Shown: piece by piece, positions 44,436 to 55,439 of the stretch | Numbering within the stretch: position 1 is the first letter of the stretch | Layout of the letters: each line of letters begins with the position of its first letter | Assembly: GCA_914767715.1 (NCBI GenBank) | Contig: OU612075.1 | Span: 16,058,001-16,122,000, forward strand | Length of the DNA: 64,000 bases | Reading direction: 5' to 3' | Source: Membranipora membranacea | Taxonomy: Eukaryota > Bryozoa > Gymnolaemata > Cheilostomatida > Membraniporidae | Translations under genes and position numbers: made by a program | Notes under the pieces: model-generated | What the model was told of the DNA's origin: nothing | Databases searched by the model: none | What the model saw: the letters and a program-made list of their open reading frames with translations, nothing else

Positions 44436-47400
44436 CTTAGTACAAATAGTTACATTTTCTGCCATGAAGACATCTGAGTAATCTGAGTATTTGGGGAGAA
44501 TATAACTGTCATCATAGTTGATGTGAGATGGTGTCACAGAGAGTTATTTACTAACCATAAAATCGACTCAGGACGATAATCTAATCCAGGCTCTTTTAAT
44601 ATCCTTTTATTCAAGGAGTCAGACGAGATGATGTGATCAAAAAACTCCATGAATAAACTGAAAATAAAATATCAAGGCTTACAAAAGCATAACTTTTAAA
44701 TAATTTAAGGTCTCCTGTCAGTTATTTTGTTCTCTCTCTTGCAAAAACAGTAATGTTGTTTGACATAAAGTTTTTTAGCATTTACAAACATGAACATCAA
44801 ACAAGATGTCAATTTATATTAGCAATTTCCATATGTTGGCAGCAAAATGTACAGGTTTGACTTACGTGAGTCGGCATAAAAAAATATTTGACAATGTGAT
44901 TAGGATGAAACATGGCTTTGTCCAGTTTGTATCTGAATTGAGCTCCTATTTAGGATATTGCTAATGCATTTCCCACAATGCATCATTTGGAATTCCCAGT
45001 GCAATTGAACTAACTTTCCTTGAGATTTTATTGTTGTTGGAAGGTTTTATTGCATTTTTATATTAGAGTTATAATAGAGGGTAGGAGCTTGACAATTCAG
45101 ACAATAAAATCAGTTTTTGATTAGTTCTTGAATTGGTAAAGTGATAAATGTTAGCTGAACATTTCTTATCAAGGGAAGGAGCACAGCCAGAAGCCAAAAT
45201 GATTTTATGTGTAAAAGAATTGCTATCTTTGTCAATGGCAATTTGGGAAATGGGAGACTGAAGTAGGAAAAGGAAGAGGAGTGAGATCAAACACTTTGAC
45301 TGCAATGTGTTCATGTGTAGTCAGAACCCCCTGTCTCCTCATACTCTAGGATAAAGCATGAAATCTTTTGGTGTCTGGTTTTCGTCCTGGCAATGTCTTT
45401 CGCACCACAGAAATTGTTATGTTGGAAATGTTAATAAAAGAGTTTTCAACAATTAGATCTAATAAGGAGGGATTAGAAAAATTGGTGACCCTCTACCAAA
45501 ACTGCATACTGGATCGTGACTTGAGTTTTGTTTCTGACACTTTATGAAACCCGAGACAAGTGCCAGCACAGTGTAACACCCACGATTAGGACTGAGATGG
45601 GACATATCGATTTTTGCCCTAAAAGATATCAATAATACACAATAGACCACTCAATGTTCTAGTCCATGTTCATTGATTCGCCAGAACGGTAGCAATTGAA
45701 AAGAGAACCGGCTTGATAAAAGATTAATCAGATATTATTGTTACCAGTGATGTCTATTATTTGGTGTTATTAACAGATATTCATATTTTACTGTTTATTT
45801 AGACTGTTACAAGGACTAATACGATATATACAATAATACAATGCATTTAAATCAATATCGTTCTATGCTTCTGGATTAATGGACATTTTTGTCTATATAA
45901 TATTGTTTAGAACTAGGTTATAGTCTGATAGTCAACTCTCTGATCCACACATTTCCTCTAAATCCGATTTATAGCATCAATGTATCGAAATACACATATT
46001 ATTATCAAGCGATGTTCATACCGGCGGCAATAATAATACCACAATCACAACTGACTGCCGCTGGGCTTGTAAACGCAGGGCCATTAACAGTGTCTCCATT
46101 ATTTTCCTTCTTCCTGTTATCTTTGATGAGCTGTTTGTACCAGATAGCGGAGGCCTTGGGATTTCTTGGCAGTGAGGGGTCAGTAAAGTTTACATAGTGT
46201 ATACCAAATCTCTCTGTATACCCGGCGCCCAACTCAAAATTATCCATAAACGACCAAGCAGTATACCCTTTGAGATTTGACCCTGCCTCAATAGCTAGAA
46301 ACAAAGAAAATAATATATTGATTGATTGTTCAATTGATATGGCTTAGAAATGTATTCTTGGTCACCAAAACACACAAATGCCCTGACAGTGAATCGGATG
46401 CAAATGGGTGTCAAGCATAGACTAAATAATAAATATTAAGTCAATAGTGATATGTTAGGTTGCATGTACTTATTTTTCACAGATTGCCGGCAGCTCAGTG
46501 CACACATGTGGCTCGAGTATTTGTTGGCAGCTATATGACTTGTGCTCTGAACCACTTCAACTTCATTCAAACCCATAGTAAAAATAATTTTGTGCCACGT
46601 CGTAAGACAATAAACTAAAAAACATATATTAGCTTATCAAAGGTAAGGTAAGGTAACTACCAGTGATTATGCAAAAAAGTTAAACCAGAATTTGAGTTTT
46701 ACTTGGACCCACACTCAAAACTCTGTTACTGTTTTGCGCATAGTCATTTTAATTGCCTAAGCACATTCATGTTTGCATTCCAGTTTATATCCAACCTTTG
46801 GGGACCATGAAATTTGCATTTACCTGAGTCTAAATAAATAGTCATAATACATAAATATTTCAATGAGCGCATTAATACTCATGTTCTCAAAATAAAAAGA
46901 GTTCAGAGGTATATAAAATCGGAATTTCCTAACCGCTTTGCTATGTTACTGAAACAAACACTGCACCTATAGCAGTAGAAGTCGAAGCTACAGAAAAACC
47001 TCTTCATATTCGGCGTCAACTGAAGGTTTCAAGAGCATCTTACCTTTTCCATGCAGGGTCTCAGCTCACTGTCAGGTTCTGATCAGCTTGCTGACCTTTA
47101 CCTGATGATGGGCTATAACTAGCCAGCTCAGAGGTGTGGTGATTCAATCCGAAGAAGTCCTATGATCCTGTAATATATCAAATAAAATAAATAAAATGTT
47201 AGTTAGTTGGCAGATATTAAATTATAAATTATCTAATATATATTTGCCTCAGTATAAAAGCAGTTTTTTTACTCTTCCAAATTACCTACTTTTTTTTAGT
47301 GCCTCATCAGTGATTTTTTTGGGCAAATTGCCAGCTTTAGTCAGTTTTCTACTAGATGAAGGTCAGTTGCTGAATGGGTTTAGGTAGGATGTACTTTAAA

Positions 47401-48269
47401 TGGCAGCTTTAAAATATTTCATAATTGAAATATGATATGAGCAGCTCTGGTTTCATTTTATAAATAATTGTATAAATTATTGAGGTTTGTAATAATTGAA
47501 ATTAAAATTCTTTTGAATAGTTAGCCATCATCTATAATATAAAGGCCAGTATTTGGTAGCTATACCCAAAGAAAAAAAAGTTGCTCTCAATATATCAATC
47601 CCTAACTTTGAAACCTGACTACGCAAAATCCCTCCAGGCCTTTGTTTTTCTTATTATGGTACACTAGAGAAAAATATAATGTGATATTAATTAACACATA
47701 GCATATTTGAAATGTCAAAAAAATGTTCCTTAGTGCTTTTACATGTTTATTGTTGTTATGAAGGGTCTCGTGGCAGCAAGCAAATCGACCGAAGAATTTG
47801 GGGACAGCTTGGAGACAGTAAAACAAACAGACATTAGCTGACACTGCAGCTGAATAAGCAGTGGATAACAAATGTTTAAATTCTAATTTGTTGAAATATC
47901 ATTGGTATCCTGTTTTTATTACCAACGTTAACCTTACCCCCAAGAGGCTACAAGGTGCACTTGATATTATTGTGCCCTTTACTTGAAGAGTGGTATAATA
48001 GAAAGTAAACCAATGTTTCAGGTCTACCATTTAAAAATGTAATTGGCATATTAATGTCATATTCCTGTCACCTTCAAGTCCTTCTCTAAGCTTCAATACT
48101 AATTTCTAATTATTAATCTATGTAAAAGTTGGCAAAAAATAGATGAATAAAGTAATGTCTTCAGGTAGCAAACAGGGGGTTTCAAATTACAACTTCTTGG
48201 TACAAATTTATCAAGTTTTTGACATATTTGTTTCTATGAGCATTCCATGACCCTATCTTGTATGCTTGA

Positions 48270-48415
48270 GGTTCTGGGTTAAAATCTCAGGCGAGGCATA
48301 CACCCGAGGGTGCTGGGGCTAGAACAATCAACCTTGAAACCTCCACAGTACTGCGTCATCAATCCCCTGGCAGTGAACAGTTCATGCGCTAACCGAGTGA
48401 GTTATCTCACCAGGT
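48270..48415 (-). mobile_element. tRNA-derived SINE-like sequence
   Basis: On the minus strand ctggtgagataactcactcg, followed by gttagcgc, resembles the D arm and A box of a tRNA; about 60 bases further, ggtttcaaggttgattg resembles a B box. It lies in an intron of the GH1 pseudogene. The tail boundaries are uncertain. Confidence 0.4.
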
Positions 48416-50144
48416 TTTGGGTTGAAAACTCACCTCTACCTCAAAAGATTAACCCTGGTATTTTGCTATCCTCATACATCAATACTTGATAACCCTCTAG
48501 GCCACTTCACTACTAAGCAAGGAACAATCACATAACGGTTTTGGCGGTTTTTGAGTGACAGACTTCAAATACCCTTTTCCCTTTGCAGTCATATGTTGGT
48601 CATGTGATTATTGCCGGTAAGCAGCCACCTTTCCCACAATGCTATTGGCATCTGAGGGGAAAAAATTTCTTTCAATAGAATTAACAATAACATTTACAAT
48701 AATTAAATATCAATAATAATAATATGTAAAAATATTTAGTTTATTATTCAATAATGCAGTTGGACATATCACCTAAGTTTGCTGTGAGTTGCGGCTGTGA
48801 CAACAAAACCGATCAGACAGATTTCCTAACGGAAACCTTTGAAAGTTTGACAGGAAGACGGAAAAGGACATATTATTATCTCTACATGTAAACATTGTTT
48901 CAGTCTACATGCTTCATAGCTTCCTGTCGATACAAAATAAGGAATAGCCTTTCAAACAAATACATCACTCAGACAGGAGACAAATATTTGAAGATTAAAT
49001 TTAAATTTCACTGTAAGCGTTTGACTTAGGCCAATGCCAATCAAATGATGTCTTCTCTTTGTCCTCAGTAATATTGATGGCAACAAGATGAGACAATTCC
49101 TGGTCCAATCTCGCCAAAATCTGATGATTTGCCATCACTAGTGAGTAACGTTTTTGAACAGTTCTTCCTGCTGTACAATTTCTTAGATTTTTTAATGATA
49201 AAATTACCTGTTTTCTGACCTGTTACTGGCTTCAAGCCGCATATGTGCCTAGTTTATACCTCATAAAAATATCATACAAATATCTAATAAAACCATCAAT
49301 GACTATGTTTTGAAGTGTCAAATGTGGGGGCATGGGCAAATGATTTGTCCGCTCCATGATGATGAAACTTCAATATAGCCTGTTTTCTCAAATCAAATGA
49401 GTGAATAGAACCAATGCGAACAAAATTTGACCCACTGCTATTCACATGATGAGATAGCTCCTAAAATCAATGTGATGTCGATCCATCGAAACATTGTGAT
49501 TACGTGCCTCACTTGCTATACTCCTATGTGCCTTTTATGAACATTGTTCACATGAATTTAACATACATCTCTAAACTTACCTTTGATATCATTAGCCTCT
49601 TGATCTGTGAATTTTGGAAGCCGTGATGTACTGAGACCTTCACGCCGGCTCTTCTCATCCACCACCTGTCTCATCACATCAGGATACCTCCCTGTCTACA
49701 AAAACACAAAATACAAACTATAGTGAATGACATCGGATTTTAATCAACCTTAATCAACCTTTTAATCATAGCTTCCCTACGGACGATCAGGGTGTCAAAA
49801 TAATAGGGCATTTTAATGGATATACCACAATGCAATATTCTAGAATTCCCAATGCGATCACGTTGATGATAACATACAAAATCAGACTAATTTCCATGTT
49901 CATGTATCAAATGTTTTTATTATGCCCTAGAAGATTATTGATCAGACGTTGATTACATTAAATTACATTGCTATCAGCTTTTCTGAAAATCACTTTCAAT
50001 AAGAGAAGATGTATGCAAGTTTCTCTTAACTAAACATTAGCTACATAAAATTAGATGATACAAGGTCGCTTATATAAAGCACTCCTCATGTATTTTCATC
50101 CTAAAAGTTATGCTACTGATTGAACAAGTCAGCCAAACTTCTCG

Positions 50145-50345
50145 GCCTATTGGCGAAGATCAAAGTGTCACTGCCAATGGCCGATCAGTGCCAGTTCAGT
50201 TTTGGCAGCTCGCTGCACACTCACGATTAGGAGGTCCTATGTGGCCTCACCTCTAGCATGCATTCTAATTTTCTAGGATGTATCACATTCTCAGTATGAG
50301 GATTTAGGGCACCTTGCCTCCCTCTTTAGGTGCAGCCCAATCTTT
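50145..50345. repeat. dispersed repeat F, copy 2
   Basis: Reverse-oriented match of 44226-44435, inside an intron of the GH1 pseudogene. Confidence 0.6.
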
Positions 50346-52320
50346 TGTTTCTTACTAAACAGCAAGTTAGCCAAACATGTATTGTGCCACACAGAAAACT
50401 CTTCAGTTCTATCAAGTGAGAAGTCAACTCTATGTGATAACAATCAGGATTGCTGGACCAACATGCAAATTTAATTTACTGGTTAGGTGCCAACGAGATT
50501 GCATACTACGAGTAAATACTAAGATTTTTGACTATAAACTGCATACTATTTTGATAGCAAAGGGTCCTTCTGGTTCAGCACCAGTGAATTTCTAACGTGC
50601 ACTAATGTGTATCCCAATGGTGACATGAATAGTTTTTTTTAGAATTTATTGCATTTGAATTTCGACCTCAAAGTTTGATGGAACGAAATATTTTTAAACA
50701 TACAATCACCAAAACTTCAATTTGGATTTCATCATGGCGTTATCATGGAGTTGTGCTTACTCCTCCAACTAGAAGGTAACTCCCAGTTACTTTCCATTCA
50801 CTCCACTAGCCATTCTACCAGGGAGTTTGGGACATACTGGGACTGTCCCAAACTCCCTGATTCCACTATCCTGTATTGTGTAGGCCTACTATATTTAGAA
50901 ATGGGAGGCAAAATGAGAAAAAGAATCCCTCTGCAACATGAAATTATACAGTTTGATTCCGACCTCAACCTTATTTTATTTAGCAAGTCTTAGCTACAAG
51001 CTAGTAGCTAGATTAATTAACTAATAAGGGACATTACCTTGTATACAGGGTCACCAAACCAATCCAGCTGGAAATCTATACCTCTAGAAGCTGCGTCCTT
51101 ATCTGCCTGGCTTTCTGTATCGTTGGGATAATCCATCCTGCATTGATTGACATCCCAATCTGTCCTACAACAATAAATCACAATCTTCTGATCTCACCAT
51201 TGCTGGTCAAAAACTATGATGGGTTGAACTCTGATATATACCAGTACTGCTATCACAATATTACTAAGGATGAGTATTGACACTATATCAAAGTGCTTTA
51301 TCGGGTTAAGAAATAGCAAGGAATCCTTGCACTGTCAGGTATTGTCAGGGTGTCTGAAACAACAGCTAACAGTAAAGAAGAAGATAAAAATGAAGTACTC
51401 AGTTAAAAATATCATCTTTTATCTAAATATCATCCCTATCTAAAGTGGTGACAAATCGAATCCTTGTAAACACTTATCCTGAATTTTTATAACTAATCAA
51501 CACATATGAATTTTATAAACTTTACTCCTTCTATTAGGTATTATTCTCAAAAAAGAAGAAATATTAATAAATGTAATATATTATAATATGATATGATTAT
51601 AAATATACAACATAATATAATATTATAATGTAATATATATTCCCACCATTCGCCTCAAGTTCATCGACAAGTTTTTATAGTATTCCATTCCTTTCTGGTT
51701 ATATGAAGACAGAGTTCAATCAGGAAATATTCGAGGCCGGATATTGAGAATCGGTAGAACTCAACCTGAAACAGTAGTCATTATTGTGTTTATCGGAGCT
51801 TGCATTTACCTGTATATATTGTAATTTATTGATATATTCATTGTATTGTATTCATAATTCTGTTGAGTGTTCTCATTGACAGGCTGAGCTGAGGATCTGA
51901 GGGGTTTGTAACTTCAAAAGTCAAAGGGAGCCGTGTGTCACTGTCTGCACAGTTTGAGCCTCATCTGGGAAAGCAGAGCATCAGTATAAGGAAAGAGCTG
52001 ATTTTTTTAACGCCTCTATTGGCAGTCTTTCTTATTCCACAAGCGGAATGTTTTCCGAATAGTGTTGAGAAAAAAGAGGTAAAGGAAAAAAGAAAGCTTG
52101 AGGACAAGCGCTGAGGAAATACACAACCGATTTAATACTCAAAATCTTGTCACAAAGTTCCGAACGATTTAGAGGTCACGGTTTTCGAACAACTGATCGG
52201 CAGTAGCCAATGGCTACCTCATCCCAGTAAGACCTTCGGAAAGTAGATAAAAATAAAACAGGGATAGTCCAATATTTTGACCAAACAATTATTAATGATA
52301 AAAGGTCGGTATAACATAGT

Positions 52321-52429
52321 CATTAGGTCATAAGGTAATTAGGTCATTAGGTCATTAGGTCATTAGGTCATTAGGTCATTAGGTTATTAGGTTATTAGGT
52401 CATTAGGTCATTAGGTCATAAGGTCATTA
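52321..52429. repeat. octamer tandem array
   Basis: About 13 copies of the 8-bp unit cattaggt, with a few ttattagg variants. It starts 14 bases beyond the donor of the second exon of the GH1 pseudogene, so it lies in that intron. Confidence 0.9.
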
Positions 52430-52833
52430 AGCTGCTGCCATACCCCGAGATCCTTGAGCAGAGCTACATCCTCTGAATATCTATGATAACTGTCGCATGC
52501 CACATCACCTGTAGTGTTGTCTGCCAACTTACCCGGCTGTCTGACGTATGTATCCCAAACTCTCATCCCCTTGCCTACCAATTCAATATGTCACAGAATA
52601 GAGTCAGAGGAGAACCGTAGTGTTCTCAAAGCCCAGATATAGAGTCATGAATATGGGCGTACTATACAAAAAATGATCTAAATCAGGCTTAAAGAGAAAT
52701 ATATAAGGCCAGCTAGAGTTTTCGAACCAGGCAAAAGTCATGAAATATTTCTAAAAGCCAGATTAAGACAATTAACAGACTCCATTGTAAACACAATCAA
52801 ATAAGGGGCACAGGCCTAGTAGGGCGATGCATT

Positions 52834-53005
52834 TTAACCTATATATATATATATATATAAATATATATAACCTATATAACCTACCGATCGATGCATTTTA
52901 ACCTATATATATATATATATATAGGTTAAAATGCAGTAGGGCGATGGTAGATATATATATATATATATATTTATATATATCTACCATCGCCCTACTGCAT
53001 TTTAA

Positions 53006-53039
<34 letters not shown>

Positions 53040-53058
53040 TTAAAATGCATCGATCGGT
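52834..53058. repeat. nested AT palindromes
   Basis: The segments aggttaaaatgca and tgcattttaacct, and tagggcgatggtagata and its complement, occur several times around (at)n cores, forming stacked perfect hairpins. It lies in the first intron of the GH1 pseudogene; a run of 16 C follows at 53202-53217. The array is a likely spot for assembly error. Confidence 0.85.
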
Positions 53059-53734
53059 ATGGACATAAGGCATGCTAATAATCAAAAGAAATAAGAGATT
53101 TATTTTGCTCAATAATCCTGTCCACTGCAAGAATACAACCATAAACTACTCTAGCCTTGTCATGCGACAACTATTTTGTTTTAGTTGGTACCCCGCCCCG
53201 GCCCCCCCCCCCCCCCCAAACAGAAAGAGTAGTCGTGTGACAAAACTAATATTACTCACCATCAGCGTTCCAGGCCCCCTCAATCTGATAGGCTGATGTG
53301 GCAGTTCCCCACATGAAATCATCGGGTAGCTGTTTGTAGCGAAGATCTCGATCCTTATTGTTTGACCGCCCAAACCATGCCGCCTCACATGACCGCGCTA
53401 ACACCAGGGCTAGTGCAAGTAGAGAAAGAAACTTAGCAGGTACCATGCTTCCTACATGGACTACAGTTAGTGGATACTTACAGAGTAACCAAAGAGTGAC
53501 CAAGCAGTAACTAGGAGTAACTAGGAGCGACTTGTATTTATATAAAGCTTACAGCACATATGCTCTAAGATGAGACGAGTTACAGAGAGATACGGGACCG
53601 CAAGTTGACAATGTTTGGAGGGTTAAAATGGGTCAGAAGGTTAATACGGTTAAAAGGGTTAAATTGCTCTTCTGATATGTTGATAATATGCCATGACCCT
53701 AAAACGCTACGCATGTCAAGGCAAACAAGCTTTT

Positions 53735-54405
53735 TAGGTTATGTCAAAGACTGATCCGAGTATCAACATATCATATTCCTTTGGAAAGCTGCCGAGCTAC
53801 TGAAAATGAATACCTGAACAAAAACTTGATTCGATGACGTTATGTTATTTTAAGGAGAAAATGAGGCAGAAAACGCTGTTTTTGTCAATGCAGAGGGAGG
53901 AGTCAAATTAATTGCGAGAAATTTTAAAACAGGTGGAATGTATACTTAGAGATTGCGTTCATCATAAAATTTGATTTTCTTTGATATACGACTAGTCTTA
54001 ATTGATATTTTACGTCAGGCCATACAATGTATTTTTTGTGTGAAGCGGTGAAAATATGTGAAATTTCAATCATTAATTCAGAACAGATCATAGGCTCGCA
54101 ACAAAATTAAATATTTTTTTCATTTAGAGTACTCTTCAAAAGTCATACACATTGACATTCAACAAATTAGCTTGCATATTGCAATGACAGTAGACTCTCG
54201 AATACAGCTAATATTTTCGCCACCTTTGCATAACGTCAAACATGCTGTCCAAATGATCATTGATTGTGGCCAAAATATTTTTTTTGAAAGTTCTCACATA
54301 CGAAGCCGCTTTCATTAACTATGGTGCACACAGGAAATGCCAACAGAATTTTTCACTGCATCTTCTTTTTTTTGAATTTAATGCAAAAGAATGCCCAAAA
54401 AACAC
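53735..54405. mobile_element. single-armed relic of the TTAA foldback
   Basis: Diverged match to the left arm and loop of the element at 4251-5525 (ggttatgtcaaagactgatc through tggtgcacacaggaaatgcc). The second arm is absent, so it is either a deletion derivative or the ancestral non-palindromic form. Confidence 0.75.
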
Positions 54406-55439
54406 CTCATAAGTCCCAAAAAAATAGCTGGACATTCAAAATTACCATTACAGGTCTTCTTGTGAAAAAAAAATGGAGAGAGCGCTCAAAAAGTAAAGCA
54501 AAAGTATTTGTCTGAAATAGAAAAATCGTCAAAAACTTAACAGGCATCCAAGAATTGGATCAGAGGGAATTTTGCCCTGAGTTGAGCTGTGGTTCAGGGC
54601 TTTGATTTTGATGATTTGCACACCCGTGAGGGGCGTGCTGAACATGATGGTTTGTGCCTTTGGATCAGTTCATGTATGATTACTGTTTGTGTTGTTGTTG
54701 GAGTCATACTGTTGATATTGCTGCTGTATCAGTCAGGTCTAGTATAATATAGGTGTAATGTGTTAGCGCGCCACTATGTCCATATCGTCGGTTGTGTCTG
54801 GCTTTATGAGTTTTAAAGCTAGGTCTTCTATTTGTTCTACTCTTAGCCTCTGAGTTTGAAATGTCATGGAAAACCATGCTGTTATGTGTGTATTCTAGAA
54901 TACACCTTTATGTTTATTCTAGACATTTTATCTCTGCGGTTTCATGTATCTGCATTATCTTATAAATAGTAAAGTCAGTCTTTCCTAATGATTGCTACAA
55001 CTTACACATTTTGTTTTAATTTCATTTTAATTTTTTTATTTGATAAAACCCAATCTTAGAGATCGGTAGGTTTTATTGTAACTGGCGAAAAAAATAAAAA
55101 TCTGAATATCTTACTAAATTAATATAAAATGAGTCCGGACTACTCTGTCTTCAAGACTATGGCAATGGTCAGCTGTGTAACATGACTAATAGTAATATAG
55201 TGACTTGATTAGACATGGTTGACATGCATATTGGTCTTTATGATGAGAAATGATAAACGATCTTGGGTCTCACAAAATTTGATAATGTATGCTATTATGT
55301 ATAATTTAGGGCAAGTGAAACATGATAGAGTATGACAATTCCTGAATAAAATATAAAACCCACCTCTCTTCAATGCTACTTATTTGAAAAAACAAAAAGA
55401 TGGAAAGAGGATTATAATTGTCTAAAGTAAGCTGACATG
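54406..55439. other. intergenic, one weak membrane-segment frame
   Basis: At 54586-54747 (plus) a 53-codon frame ends in a strongly hydrophobic helix (ITVCVVVGVILLILLLYQ). It lacks an ATG at its start and has only a weak acceptor. Otherwise nothing is recognised; this includes the downstream side of the LPMO-like gene. Confidence 0.35.

Larger units (their letters stand above)
42708..46004. other. intergenic between mucin-like gene and GH1 pseudogene
   Basis: Contains a hairpin MITE (43959-44076) and one copy of a dispersed repeat (44226-44435). The upstream region of the mucin-like gene is AT-rich. None of the open frames shows splice support or a recognisable family. Confidence 0.45.
46005..53446 (-). 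pseudogene. decayed GH1 beta-glucosidase (lactase/klotho-like) gene
   Basis: GH1 enzymes hydrolyse beta-glucosides. Readable exons: 53446-53260 (signal peptide, then [20 protein letters not shown]), 52574-52444 (CDSYHRYSEDVALLKDLG), 51765 to about 51648 (damaged), 51164-51038 (DFQLDWFGDPVYK), 49695-49581 (GRYPDVM...SRLPKFTDQEA), 47167-47044 (DFFGLNHHTSELASYSP), 46294-46005 (GYTAWSFMDNFELGAGYTERFG, with a hydrophobic tail). Damage seen: the third exon has two one-base deletions and a TGA where a glycine is usual; the sixth has an in-frame TAG (47162-47160) and a later TGA just before DPAWK. Exons carrying the acid/base (NEP) and nucleophile (TENG) motifs were not found. The first and last exons are clean, so loss may be recent. 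An upstream ATG at 53503 extends the frame but spoils the signal peptide. Confidence 0.85.

Noticed and set aside
48760-48890. Plus-strand frame starting after an AG (LDISPKFAVSCGCDNK)
   Set aside because: It lies antisense in an intron, has no partner exon and no recognised family; about 40 open codons is within chance.
53447-53503. Upstream ATG of the GH1 pseudogene as the start
   Set aside because: It would bury the good signal peptide that begins at 53446, so the downstream ATG is the better start.
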